Assembly (NCBI GenBank): GCA_947460235.1
Contig: CANHGK010000005.1
Location: forward strand, 1 to 64,000
Length of the DNA stretch: 64,000 nt
Direction: 5' to 3'
From: Paenibacillaceae bacterium
GTDB taxonomy: Bacteria; Bacillota; Bacilli; Paenibacillales; CANHGK01
Of this stretch, positions 16,270 through 26,079 are shown one piece after another. The translations under genes and the position numbers were made by a program. Under the pieces are notes generated by a model, which worked only from the letters and a program-made list of their open reading frames with translations, made no database searches and was not told the DNA's origin. The stretch's first letter is position 1. Every line of letters begins with the position of its first letter.

Positions 16270-18636
16270 ATGAATAAACGAAATAAAAACCGGGCGTTCT
16301 TGGTGGGAGGAGCAACGATACTCCTCTTCCTGACGCTCATTTTTCATTTATTTAACGTTCAAGTTTCGCGTAGTGCGGAACTGGTGGATTTGGCGAAAAA
16401 CGTATGGGAAACGAGTCGGCAAATTCAAGCGGTTCGTGGTGCGATTTTAGATCGGCACGATGATGTGCTTTCTTTCGACGCGCCATCATTTACGGTTGCA
16501 ATTAATCCAATAAGGATTCATGAGAAGAACCAAGAAGATCTTGTCGTCACGACCATTGGTCCAATTATTAAAATGAATGAAACGAAATTACGTTCCTTGG
16601 TAAATAAAAAACGCTCCAACGGAAAATTTTATGGACAAGTGGAATTGCGAAATGAAGGATGGCAAATTGATGCGATTGTAGCGGATAAAGTTCGCAAAGC
16701 GATTGAAACGAAAAAAATGGAAGGCGTTTTTCTAATGGACGGAAAAAAACGCTTTTATCCTTATCAGACAATGGCAGCACAAGTACTTGGTTATTTACAT
16801 AAAGAAGGCGGCGCAATCGGTGGTTTGGAGAAAGGGTTTAACCAATATCTCCAAGGGCAAGCTGGTTCGGTATCATACGAAAAAGATTTGAAGGGCGTCG
16901 AGTTGCCGAGCGGAAAGGTGACCATCAATGATGCGCATGATGGTAAAACGATTCGTACGACGATCGATCGAAATATTCAGCAGTTTTTGGAACAAGCCAT
17001 GGAAAAAACGGTGGCGCAATATCATCCGAAAAGTATGGTAGGTATCGTGGTTGATCCACAAACGATGGAGATTTTGGCATTATCAAATCGGCCGAATTTT
17101 AATCCGAATGAATATTGGAAAGCAGATGATCAGGCAAATTTTTATGATCATGCGATCGCTTCCCGATATGAACCTGGTTCAACGTTTAAGGTTGTTACAT
17201 TAAGTGGCGCGGTAGAAGAAGGTGTGTTTGATCCAAATGAGGAGTATATGTCTGGACAAATTCACGTTCCTGGTGCGACCATTCGAGATCATAATCGAAC
17301 AGGTTGGGGCAAAATTACCTTTCTTGAAGGACTTCAACGTTCTTCGAATATTGCATTCGTAAAACTCGGCTATGAGCGATTAGGGGAAGATAAATTAAGA
17401 GATTATATCAATCGTTTTGGTTTTAATGAAATGACTGGTATTGATTTACCTGGTGAAGTTGCGGGGAAAGTTAAGTTTAAGTACCCGTCAGAGGTTGCAA
17501 CCGCGACCTTTGGACAGGGGGGAGTAGCCGTTACACCATTACAACAAGTTTCAGCTTATGCTGTGATCGCGAATGGCGGCAAGTTAATGCGTCCGTATAT
17601 TGTGAAACAAATTATTGATCCTAAAACAAACGCGGTCATTCAAGAAAATGGACCTAAAGTCATTCGTCAAGTCGTAAGTGCGCAAACGGCACGGAAAGTG
17701 ACGGAATTTCTTGAGACGGTCGTCAATGATCCCAAAAAAGGGACCGGTAAACTGGCTGCAATCAATGGCTACCGCGTTGCGGGAAAAACGGGTACCGCAC
17801 AAAAAGTTGTTGACGGGGTTTATTCCGCAAACAAATGGGTGTTGTCGTTTATCGGATATGCTCCTGCGGAAAATCCAAAGTTATTATGTGGAATTATTAT
17901 CGACGAACCAGATACAGGTGGAAGTTATTTGGGCGGCGGTACAGTTGCTGCGCCAGTGTTTCAAGATGTGATGTCAAAAAGTTTATTGTATTTGGGTGTG
18001 AGAGCGGAAGGTGGAAAAGTAATTACCGCACAACCTGAGGAAGAACATAAGGCGCCAGAATTAAAAGGAATGGAAGTCACAGAAGCGCAAAAACAATTGA
18101 CGGCAAAAGGAATGCAATCAGTTTTGCTTGGTAATGGACAGACGGTTTTGAATCAATTCCCTCATGCAGGGGCAAAACTTGGTCTTGAACAACCGATTTA
18201 TTTAATTTCTGCAGCATCCGAAGCGTTGACGCTACCGGATATGCATGATCGTTCATATCGTGATGTGCTGGAAATGTGTACGGTATTTAAGGCTTCTTGT
18301 CGAATTGATGGGGAGGGTTATGTTGCCGAACAAAATATTGTGGATAGCGGAACGCGAAAATGGATTTCATTTTTGCTAAAGCCATTGTCTGTTGTGTATG
18401 ACCCGTCACCATTGACATCGCCATTGCCATCAACCATGCCGGATGATCAAGCCGATGAAGGACCTTCGCAAGACGATCCGAATGCTGGGGCTACGATGGG
18501 GCCTGCACTAATTGTTACGGCAACGCCGTTGCAAACATCAACATCAACACCAAGACCAAGACCAAGACCAGAACCTACACCGACCGATTCACCTAGTCGT
18601 AAAAGTAGTAAAAGACATTCGAGTTATTTGGAATGA
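16270..18636 (+). CDS. pbpB: Septal class B penicillin-binding protein (PBP2B/FtsI type) with PASTA domains and Pro-rich tail
   Basis: A 788-residue septal transpeptidase. It has a short cytoplasmic part and a membrane helix (about residues 10-30), then a dimerisation/pedestal domain starting RGAILDRHDD. The transpeptidase motifs are SxxK at Ser304 (GSTFK), SSN (RSSNIAF) and KTGT at 506-509. Two PASTA-like domains follow at about 595-700. The last 60 or so residues are Pro/Thr/Arg rich and end with repeated PRPRPRPEP, beyond the usual family length of about 715. Order ftsL-pbpB-spoVD is as in Bacillus. It is essential for division in relatives. Confidence 0.95.
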   Translation: MNKRNKNRAFLVGGATILLFLTLIFHLFNVQVSRSAELVDLAKNVWETSRQIQAVRGAILDRHDDVLSFDAPSFTVAINPIRIHEKNQEDLVVTTIGPIIKMNETKLRSLVNKKRSNGKFYGQVELRNEGWQIDAIVADKVRKAIETKKMEGVFLMDGKKRFYPYQTMAAQVLGYLHKEGGAIGGLEKGFNQYLQGQAGSVSYEKDLKGVELPSGKVTINDAHDGKTIRTTIDRNIQQFLEQAMEKTVAQYHPKSMVGIVVDPQTMEILALSNRPNFNPNEYWKADDQANFYDHAIASRYEPGSTFKVVTLSGAVEEGVFDPNEEYMSGQIHVPGATIRDHNRTGWGKITFLEGLQRSSNIAFVKLGYERLGEDKLRDYINRFGFNEMTGIDLPGEVAGKVKFKYPSEVATATFGQGGVAVTPLQQVSAYAVIANGGKLMRPYIVKQIIDPKTNAVIQENGPKVIRQVVSAQTARKVTEFLETVVNDPKKGTGKLAAINGYRVAGKTGTAQKVVDGVYSANKWVLSFIGYAPAENPKLLCGIIIDEPDTGGSYLGGGTVAAPVFQDVMSKSLLYLGVRAEGGKVITAQPEEEHKAPELKGMEVTEAQKQLTAKGMQSVLLGNGQTVLNQFPHAGAKLGLEQPIYLISAASEALTLPDMHDRSYRDVLEMCTVFKASCRIDGEGYVAEQNIVDSGTRKWISFLLKPLSVVYDPSPLTSPLPSTMPDDQADEGPSQDDPNAGATMGPALIVTATPLQTSTSTPRPRPRPEPTPTDSPSRKSSKRHSSYLE

Positions 18637-18690
18637 GTTGCTTTCCCTTTCGCATACGATAAAAGAAAGTGTGCGCGGGGAGTGACATCA

Positions 18691-20613
18691 TTGAGTATCA
18701 AGTATCCGCTGTTGCGGAGACGAATTCGTTTGGCAGGCGCTTGTGTTGCGATTTTATTGATGATGATTATGGTTCGTTTGGCAAATGTACAATTACATCA
18801 AAGTAATTGGATTAATGAGAAAGCGGAAGAATCTTGGAAACGAGATATTCCGATGGTTGCAAAGCGCGGAAAAGTAATCGACCGCAATGGAGAAGCGTTA
18901 ACATATGATGTGACGCGGCCTACAGTGATGGCGATTCCTGTTCAAATGATTGAAAAGGAAAAAACGGCGATTGCGTTATCTGGCATTTTACATGTGCCGA
19001 TTGCGCAAATCGCCGATGATTTTAAACGAAAACAATTTATCGTAAATATTAGACCGGGCGGACGGAACATTACGACGGCGCAAGCCCGTGAAATTCAGAA
19101 GTTACGGTTGCCTGGAATCGTTGTTGCGGAAGATAGTCAGCGTTTTTATCCATTTGGAAGACTGGCGGCACATGTGTTAGGGTTTACAGGCGGAGACCAT
19201 CAAGGATTAACTGGATTAGAACGAAACTATGATGAACACTTGTCTGGAATTAACGGAAGTTACTCGTTTTTTGCGGATGCTGCCGGAAGAAATATTCCTG
19301 GTATGCCGCTTACTGTGCAGCCATCAAGAGATGGTTTAGATCTTCAAGTTTCGTTAGATCGAACCATTCAAACCATTGTTGAACGTGAACTGGATCAGGC
19401 GATGATTACGACGCGTGCAGAAAAAGCGATCGCGATTGTGATGGACCCCAATAATGGCGAGATTTTGGCCATGTCGTCACGTCCGACTTTCGACCCAACC
19501 AAGGCGCGTCAGGAACCAGTAGAAGTCACCAATCGAAATTTGCCGGTTTGGATGACGTATGAGCCAGGATCGACATTTAAGATTTTGACGTTGGCCGCAG
19601 CACTTGAAGAGCATGTTGTTGATTTAGATCGAGAAAGAATTCATGATCCAGGGTATATACAAGTTGCCGGTGCGAGGCTTCGATGTTGGAAGCGGCAAGG
19701 GCATGGCACGGAGACGTTTTTGCAAGTTGTCCAAAATTCATGTAACCCCGGTTTTGTGACCATGGGACAGCGACTTGGGAAAGATCGATTGTTAGGATAT
19801 GTGAAAAAATTCGGGTTCGGCAAACGAACAGGCATTGATTTGCCTGGCGAAGAAAATGGAATTATCTTTAAACCAAGTCGGGTAGGACCGGTTGAACTTT
19901 CCACGATTTCGTTTGGTCAAGGGGTATCAGTTACTCCAATTCAGCAGGCTGCTGCGGTTTCTGCGGCGGTCAATGGTGGGACCTGGCACCAACCTCATTT
20001 CGGTTTGCGCTGGCTCGATCCGAAAAGCGGAAAAGAATTGGCTAAATTACCAGTGCCAAAAGGCGAGCGTGTCATATCACAAGCGGTTTCTGAACAAGTT
20101 AGGTTGGCATTGGAATCGGTCGTTGCGCAAGGTACCGGACGAAATGCATTTATCGACGGCTATCGCGTCGGCGGCAAAACAGGAACCGCACAAAAAGTCA
20201 TCGGTGGAAAATATTCATCGGATGCTTACATTGTTTCGTTTGTTGGATTTGCACCCGCGAATGCGCCGAAAGTGCTCGTATATACGGCGGTCGACCATCC
20301 ACAAGGCATTCAATTTGGCGGAGTGGTGGCAGCGCCAATCGTACGAAATATTTTGAAAGACACATTGCCCTATTTGAAAATCCCGCTGCAGTCTGAGGGA
20401 TTGGCAATGGAACATAGACCCGGTGATGTAATGATCACCGTACAAGTGCCGGATTGGACTGGAATGACGTTAACTGAGCTGATCGAAAATGGGGATGCGG
20501 CGTCTGATTTAAAGGTGGAGTCAATCGGTAATGGAACGAAAGTCGTCCACCAATCACCAGCGCCAGGAAGTTATGTCCCATCGGGTTCGATTGTTAGAGT
20601 GTATTTGAATTAA
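18691..20613 (+). CDS. spoVD: Stage V sporulation protein D-type class B PBP
   Basis: A 640-residue class B PBP needed in Bacillus for spore cortex peptidoglycan. Membrane helix at about residues 12-30. RGKVIDRNGE starts the pedestal domain. Active-site Ser294 is in GSTFK, the second motif is SCN (QNSCNPGF), and KTGT starts at residue 496. One PASTA domain closes the protein (VPDWTGMTLTELI... to VRVYLN), which is diagnostic of SpoVD versus the two-PASTA PBP2B. TTG 18691 is preferred because GGGGAG (18677-18682) lies 8 nt upstream; GTG 18682 overlaps it. Order pbpB-spoVD-murE matches Bacillus. Confidence 0.93.
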   Translation: MSIKYPLLRRRIRLAGACVAILLMMIMVRLANVQLHQSNWINEKAEESWKRDIPMVAKRGKVIDRNGEALTYDVTRPTVMAIPVQMIEKEKTAIALSGILHVPIAQIADDFKRKQFIVNIRPGGRNITTAQAREIQKLRLPGIVVAEDSQRFYPFGRLAAHVLGFTGGDHQGLTGLERNYDEHLSGINGSYSFFADAAGRNIPGMPLTVQPSRDGLDLQVSLDRTIQTIVERELDQAMITTRAEKAIAIVMDPNNGEILAMSSRPTFDPTKARQEPVEVTNRNLPVWMTYEPGSTFKILTLAAALEEHVVDLDRERIHDPGYIQVAGARLRCWKRQGHGTETFLQVVQNSCNPGFVTMGQRLGKDRLLGYVKKFGFGKRTGIDLPGEENGIIFKPSRVGPVELSTISFGQGVSVTPIQQAAAVSAAVNGGTWHQPHFGLRWLDPKSGKELAKLPVPKGERVISQAVSEQVRLALESVVAQGTGRNAFIDGYRVGGKTGTAQKVIGGKYSSDAYIVSFVGFAPANAPKVLVYTAVDHPQGIQFGGVVAAPIVRNILKDTLPYLKIPLQSEGLAMEHRPGDVMITVQVPDWTGMTLTELIENGDAASDLKVESIGNGTKVVHQSPAPGSYVPSGSIVRVYLN

Positions 20614-20633
20614 TGTTTTGGGGAGAGATGTAC

Positions 20634-22172
20634 ATGCGTGAGGAGCAGTGGAAATTAGAAGAAATCAATGAATTGTTATTGCGCTCGCGTATCGTAAGTC
20701 GAAGTGATCAAGGTGGCATTGTATTCAGAGGCGTCGAGACGGATTCACGGAAAGTAAACGAAGGCGACTTGTTTATTTGTTTACCTGGTACAACGATGGA
20801 TGGTCATGAATTCGCTGCGATAGCGGTTGAACAGGGGGCCGTCGCATTAGTCGTAACAAGGGAATTGCCGCTGGCAGTGCCTCAATTGCTCGTTCCTGAT
20901 TGCCGAGAAGCGCAAGCGTGGATTGCAAATTATTGTTATCAATCGCCATCAAAAGAAATGCGTGTTATTGGTGTCACTGGAACGAACGGAAAAACAACCA
21001 CAACCTATTTACTCGAACATTTACTGCAACATTCGGGAAAAGAGACCGGATTAATGGGGACGATTCGTATCTCGTATGCCGGCAAGACCGAAACTGCTGT
21101 AAACACAACAATGGATGCGTTGTCATTGCAACGTACACTGCGAGAAATGAAAAGTGCTGGTTGTTCGCATGTGGCAATGGAAGTATCATCACATGGACTT
21201 GCGCTAGGAAGAGTAAAGGGAGTCCGATTTTCAACGGCTGTTTTTACAAATCTTACTCAGGATCATTTGGACTTTCATGTGACGATGGACGACTATAGGG
21301 ATTCAAAAGCACTGTTGTTTGCGCGCATGGACAATTCACTTGGTGCAAACATGCAGGAAGTACAGACCGCTGTATTAAACGCTGACGATCCTGCAACCGT
21401 TACGTTTGCACGTTTGACGTCGGCACAAGTGCTGACGTATGGCGTAAAAGATGCAACGGCGCATCTGCGGGCGGTTAATATTTCATATCATTTAGGCGGA
21501 ACGACATTTACGTTGACATCCTATTTAGGGGATCGACTTGTGAATACAAAAATGTTTGGGCTTTTCAATGTGTATAACGTACTTGCGGCGCTTGCGACTG
21601 GGTTAGCCGAACGGCTTGATTTGGACGAAATGATCGCGGGATTAGATTCAGTAAACGGTGTTGACGGACGATTCGAGCCTGTTCGCGCGGGGCAACCGTT
21701 TTTGGCGGTTGTGGATTATGCGCATACTCCGGACGGATTAGAAAATGTATTACAAACTGCTCGAACATTGACAGAGGGACGCGTGATTTGTCTGTTTGGT
21801 TGTGGCGGTGATCGAGATCGAACGAAACGTCCAAAAATGGCGAGGATCGCTTGTCAGTGGAGTGACGTCGTTATTGCGACTTCGGACAATCCGAGAAGTG
21901 AAGATCCAGAAATGATCCTAGATGATGTATTCACAGGGATTGTGTATGCACCTCAAGAGGGTGCTCTAGCAAAACAAGTGGAGCGAATTGCAGATCGTGC
22001 GGAAGCGATCGAACGGGCAATCTCACTTGCGGAAGCGGGCGATGTCGTATTGATCGCCGGAAAAGGTCATGAAACGTATCAGATCATAAAAGGTGTGACG
22101 CATTCATTTGATGATCGCGTTCAAGCTCGCCGTGCATTACATAAACGTGGATTTGAGGAGGCGAATGCATGA
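20634..22172 (+). CDS. murE: UDP-MurNAc-L-Ala-D-Glu:meso-diaminopimelate ligase
   Basis: A 512-residue Mur ligase that adds the third stem-peptide residue. The ATP motif is GVTGTNGKTTTTYLLEHLL, given here as TGTNGKTTTT at about residue 113. The acceptor-specificity motif DNPRSEDP indicates meso-diaminopimelate rather than lysine. AGKGHETYQ is near the C-terminus. ATG 20634 is chosen because GGGGAG at 20619-20625 lies 8 nt upstream; upstream ATGs overlap this site. It overlaps murF by 4 nt. Confidence 0.96.
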   Translation: MREEQWKLEEINELLLRSRIVSRSDQGGIVFRGVETDSRKVNEGDLFICLPGTTMDGHEFAAIAVEQGAVALVVTRELPLAVPQLLVPDCREAQAWIANYCYQSPSKEMRVIGVTGTNGKTTTTYLLEHLLQHSGKETGLMGTIRISYAGKTETAVNTTMDALSLQRTLREMKSAGCSHVAMEVSSHGLALGRVKGVRFSTAVFTNLTQDHLDFHVTMDDYRDSKALLFARMDNSLGANMQEVQTAVLNADDPATVTFARLTSAQVLTYGVKDATAHLRAVNISYHLGGTTFTLTSYLGDRLVNTKMFGLFNVYNVLAALATGLAERLDLDEMIAGLDSVNGVDGRFEPVRAGQPFLAVVDYAHTPDGLENVLQTARTLTEGRVICLFGCGGDRDRTKRPKMARIACQWSDVVIATSDNPRSEDPEMILDDVFTGIVYAPQEGALAKQVERIADRAEAIERAISLAEAGDVVLIAGKGHETYQIIKGVTHSFDDRVQARRALHKRGFEEANA

Positions 22173-23605
22173 TTCAAACCACATTGGAAAATATTGCACG
22201 GATGTGCGGGGGTACATTGCTTCGTCAACAGCAAGGTCAATTAGCGATTAAAGGAGTTTCCACAGATACGCGAACGATTGGGATGGGATCATTGTTTGTG
22301 CCATTAAGCGGGGAACGATTTAATGGGCACGCGTTCGTTGCAGATGCTTTTCTAAAGGGTGCGGTAGCATCGTTTTGGCAGCAAGAAGAAACGGATGTTC
22401 CAGTGGAAGGCGCGATTATTTTAGTTGATGATCCGTTAATGGCATTGCAAAGGTTGGCGAGCGCTTATCGCAAAACACTTGATGTCCGTGTCATCGGCAT
22501 CACGGGGAGTAATGGTAAAACATCTACGAAAGATTTACTTGCGGGCATGTTAAGTGGGAAATATAAGGTGCTCAAAACGAAAGGAAACTTAAATAATCAC
22601 ATCGGTGTTCCGCTCATGTTGTTGCAATTGGAAGCGTCAACGCAAATTGCCGTCATCGAAATGGGGATGAGCGGCGCAGGGGAAATCGAATTGTTAACAA
22701 CGCTCGCTCAACCGGAAGCGGCGATCATTACACATATTGGCGAAGCGCATATGGAACATCTCGGTTCACGTGCGGGCATTGCTCGTGCGAAACTGGAAAT
22801 TGTTAAGGGGATGCGTCCGAATGGCGTGTTGGTCATTCCGTCCGGATCTGAATGGCTCGAGGGAGAACTTTCGCAAATTGATTTGCCCATTGGTACTCGT
22901 GTGATTCGTGTTGGAACCGGTGAATTGAGCGATTATCATGCCGAACAAATCCAGTCATTCGATGATCCGCCGCATATGTCTTTTGTTCCAGTTGTGAATA
23001 AAAGTCAACTCGCAAGTCGCGATCCCGTTGGTGTACAACCAATTAAAATAGAAATTCCGTTACTTGGAAAACATCATGTTAGCAACGCAATGTTGGCTTA
23101 TGTAATGGCCAAATGGTGCGGGGTGCGCGAATCTGAGCTGCTTAAAGGAATCGGAAATATCCAAATGACGGCAATGCGTTCACAAGTCCAAAAAAGTTCC
23201 GGCGGTTGGACGGTCATTAATGACGCTTATAATGCAAGCCCGAGTTCAGTCAAAGCGGCGATTGAATCATTACGCGGAGTCGTACAAGCCAAACGTCGAA
23301 TTTTGATTTTGGGCGATATGCTTGAACTCGGCGATCATGAAATGGATATGCACGCAGAGATCGGACGATTTGCGAATCCGAAAACAGAACAGTACGTATT
23401 AACATATGGAGAACGTTCCAAGCATACGATAATGGCGGCGTTGGAGAGTTTTGGCGCGGAGCGGGCAAAACATTTTGCCACAAAAGATGCGCTACTCGCA
23501 GCGTTATCTGACATTTTATTGCCTGGAGATTGGGTGCTTGTCAAAGGTTCTCGTGGCATGCGCATGGAAGAACTCGTTCAATTCATCGTTGAGCGTATTA
23601 GATAA
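22169..23605 (+). CDS. murF: UDP-MurNAc-tripeptide:D-Ala-D-Ala ligase
   Basis: A 478-residue Mur ligase that adds D-Ala-D-Ala to complete the UDP-MurNAc-pentapeptide. N-terminal MurF-type substrate domain (KGVSTDTRTIGMGSLFVPLSGERFNGH), ATP motif GITGSNGKTSTKDLL at about residue 110, VIEMGMSGAGEI, and INDAYNASPSS in the third domain. ATG 22169 overlaps the murE stop. Its place between murE and mraY differs from B. subtilis, where murF is outside the dcw cluster, but is common elsewhere. Confidence 0.96.
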   Translation: MIQTTLENIARMCGGTLLRQQQGQLAIKGVSTDTRTIGMGSLFVPLSGERFNGHAFVADAFLKGAVASFWQQEETDVPVEGAIILVDDPLMALQRLASAYRKTLDVRVIGITGSNGKTSTKDLLAGMLSGKYKVLKTKGNLNNHIGVPLMLLQLEASTQIAVIEMGMSGAGEIELLTTLAQPEAAIITHIGEAHMEHLGSRAGIARAKLEIVKGMRPNGVLVIPSGSEWLEGELSQIDLPIGTRVIRVGTGELSDYHAEQIQSFDDPPHMSFVPVVNKSQLASRDPVGVQPIKIEIPLLGKHHVSNAMLAYVMAKWCGVRESELLKGIGNIQMTAMRSQVQKSSGGWTVINDAYNASPSSVKAAIESLRGVVQAKRRILILGDMLELGDHEMDMHAEIGRFANPKTEQYVLTYGERSKHTIMAALESFGAERAKHFATKDALLAALSDILLPGDWVLVKGSRGMRMEELVQFIVERIR

Positions 23606-23650
23606 TCAGAATATGAGATGGTATCGACATTTAGGCGGAGGTTTTGGCAG

Positions 23651-24616
23651 ATGGGTGTTTCAGCGATCCTCATTACAACATTGATTGCATTCGCGGCATC
23701 AATTATTTTAGGTCCGATTACGATTCCAATTTTGCGTAGATTAAAGTTCGGACAATACATCCGTGAGGAAGGTCCGCAGGCGCACTTAAAAAAAGCAGGC
23801 ACACCAACGATGGGCGGCGTAATTATTATGCTTGCTTTTGCCATTGCATTCCTAAAAGCGGGAACGTTCAATTGGGAGTTTCTATGGATCATTTTGGCGG
23901 CACTTGGCTTTGGAGCAGTTGGGTTTATGGATGATTATATTAAAGTTGCGCTGAAAAACAATAAGGGTTTGTCCGCACGTCATAAGTTGTTGGGGCAATT
24001 GGGGATCACGCTTGTCATCTGGATTGGGTTACTCGCGACCGGTCATCCGACAACCATTGCCATTCCGTTTACGGATGCTGTGATTGATTTTGGCTGGTTT
24101 GGATACGGAATTTTGCTTGTGATTATGTTTTTGGGAACAACGAATGCGGTGAATTTTACAGATGGATTGGACGGTTTACTGTCTGGTTCCACCGCGATTA
24201 CGATGACGGCATATGCGGTCATTGGACTTGCGATGAGTAATCAAAATGTATCCTTTGCGGCGGCGGCGATGGTTGGCGCGTCGCTTGGTTTTTTGGTGTT
24301 TAATGCACATCCTGCAAAAGTGTTCATGGGTGATACCGGTTCACTTGGTATTGGTGGTGCGCTGACGATGCTTGCGGTGCTGACGAAAACAGAATTGTTA
24401 CTCGTGGTTATCGGTGGATTATTCGTTATCGAAATGCTCTCGGTGATTATACAAGTCGCATCATTTAAGCTGCGCGGCAAGCGCATTTTTCGTATGAGTC
24501 CGATTCATCATCATTTTGAGCTTGGTGGTTGGACGGAGTGGCGTATTGTTCTAGCGTTTTGGGGATTCGCTTTTATTTGCGCATTGATCGGCATTTGGAT
24601 GCAGAAGGGAATGTAA
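23651..24616 (+). CDS. mraY: Phospho-N-acetylmuramoyl-pentapeptide transferase
   Basis: A 321-residue integral membrane enzyme with about ten helices that makes lipid I from UDP-MurNAc-pentapeptide and undecaprenyl phosphate. Diagnostic segments are KAGTPTMGG, MDDYIKV (DD pair), NAVNFTDGLDGL, VFMGDTGSLGIGG and PIHHHFELGGW. ATG 23651 is favoured because GGCGGAGG (23634-23641) is 9 nt upstream and the length fits the family; an earlier ATG at 23618 has no site. Confidence 0.97.
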   Translation: MGVSAILITTLIAFAASIILGPITIPILRRLKFGQYIREEGPQAHLKKAGTPTMGGVIIMLAFAIAFLKAGTFNWEFLWIILAALGFGAVGFMDDYIKVALKNNKGLSARHKLLGQLGITLVIWIGLLATGHPTTIAIPFTDAVIDFGWFGYGILLVIMFLGTTNAVNFTDGLDGLLSGSTAITMTAYAVIGLAMSNQNVSFAAAAMVGASLGFLVFNAHPAKVFMGDTGSLGIGGALTMLAVLTKTELLLVVIGGLFVIEMLSVIIQVASFKLRGKRIFRMSPIHHHFELGGWTEWRIVLAFWGFAFICALIGIWMQKGM

Positions 24617-24619
24617 GTA

Positions 24620-26041
24620 ATGAAGAAGGTTCAAGCGTATGAAGGCTTACAAGTTGCGATTTTGGGACTTGGAAAAAGTGGAGTAGCGGCAGCGAAGCGG
24701 TTTCATTTAGCAGGTGCGGTTGTGACGGTTAATGATCTCAAAACACGCGAAGAAAGCCCGGAAGCGGCGGAACTAGAAGCACTGGGCATTCACGTGATTT
24801 GCGGCGGGCATCCGGATGATTTTCCGAGTGAAAACACAAAATTACTGGTGAAAAATCCAGGCATTCCATATCAAGTACTTCCTGTGCAACGTGCGATTAC
24901 GCTGGGTATCGAGGTGGTTAGTGAAGTCGAAGTTGCTTTTTCGGATACGGACATTCCGTTAATCGGAATTACTGGCTCCAACGGGAAAACAACAACGACA
25001 ACACTTGTGGGGATGATCATGGACCGCGCAGGCATGAACCCAATGGTGTGCGGAAATATCGGGCGTCCAGTGACGGATGCAGTGACAGAAGCGAATGAAA
25101 GTCAATCGGATTCGAACCATGCAGTACGCTGGTTAGTTGCTGAGTTAAGTAGTTTTCAATTGAAAGGTACGTTTGATACGCGTGCGCGCATCGGATGTAT
25201 GACGAATTTGTATGAGACGCATTTGGATTATCATGGGGATATGAATGATTATTCGGAATCAAAATATAAATTATTTTCAGGGATGCAAACTGGGGATGTG
25301 GCGGTATGGAACGCAGACCAATCCATTACAAATGAATGGTTGAAACGACCGTTTGGTGGGGATGTATGGTTGTTTTCCTCAACTGGATCGGTGACTCGCG
25401 GTGTTGGTGTTCAAGAAGGCTTCTTAACATGGTACAAAGTTGACGGTGCTTCGGAGCAAATCATAAAACTAGATGAAATTGGTATTCCAGGACAACACAA
25501 TGTTGAAAATGCAGCAGCTGCAGCTGCAATATCGCTCGCGGCGGGTGCATCCATTGAATCGATTTTTGCAGTATTAAGTGAATTTCGCGGAGTAGAGCAT
25601 CGACTTGAGTTTGTGCGTGAGATTGGCGGTATTCAAGTGTTTAACGATTCCAAAGCGACGAATCCACAAGCGTCAATTCGAGCGATTACGTCGTTTAATC
25701 AGCCGGTGGTTTATATAGCAGGCGGGTTAGATCGAGGTTCGGATTATATGGAGTTATTGCCGTTTTTTGAAAAGCATATTAAAGCGCTTGTTGCATTTGG
25801 ACAAACCGCTGAAAAGTTAAAACGTGTCGCTGAACTTGCTGGGGTGGCGAACATTCAGTTGGTCGGACTTCCAGACGGACGCGGTCTCGAAGGTATGATC
25901 GCAGATGCGGTGGAAGCAGCGTTCGGGTTTGCTAATCCAGGCGATGTCGTATTGTTGTCACCCGCGTGCGCAAGTTGGGATCAATTTAAATCATATGAGG
26001 TTCGTGGACGCATGTTTAAAGCTGCGGTACATAATCTGTAA
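24620..26041 (+). CDS. murD: UDP-MurNAc-L-alanine:D-glutamate ligase
   Basis: A 473-residue cytoplasmic Mur ligase. It has an N-terminal Rossmann-like domain (VAILGLGKSGVAAAKRF), ATP motif GITGSNGKTTTT at about residue 115, HLDYHGDMNDYSESK, FNDSKATNPQAS, and C-terminal LLSPACASWDQFKSYEVRG. The length is slightly above the usual 450. It starts at ATG 24620, 3 nt after mraY, with GGGAATG upstream. Confidence 0.97.
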   Translation: MKKVQAYEGLQVAILGLGKSGVAAAKRFHLAGAVVTVNDLKTREESPEAAELEALGIHVICGGHPDDFPSENTKLLVKNPGIPYQVLPVQRAITLGIEVVSEVEVAFSDTDIPLIGITGSNGKTTTTTLVGMIMDRAGMNPMVCGNIGRPVTDAVTEANESQSDSNHAVRWLVAELSSFQLKGTFDTRARIGCMTNLYETHLDYHGDMNDYSESKYKLFSGMQTGDVAVWNADQSITNEWLKRPFGGDVWLFSSTGSVTRGVGVQEGFLTWYKVDGASEQIIKLDEIGIPGQHNVENAAAAAAISLAAGASIESIFAVLSEFRGVEHRLEFVREIGGIQVFNDSKATNPQASIRAITSFNQPVVYIAGGLDRGSDYMELLPFFEKHIKALVAFGQTAEKLKRVAELAGVANIQLVGLPDGRGLEGMIADAVEAAFGFANPGDVVLLSPACASWDQFKSYEVRGRMFKAAVHNL

Positions 26042-26079
26042 GGAGTGTAATTTTTCCTTGCAGAGGGGTGTCGTGTCCA

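Noticed and set aside
18520-18600. Repeats at the end of pbpB as a CRISPR or VNTR array
   Set aside because: The short repeats are coding for Pro-Arg units and lack the repeat-spacer pattern of CRISPR.
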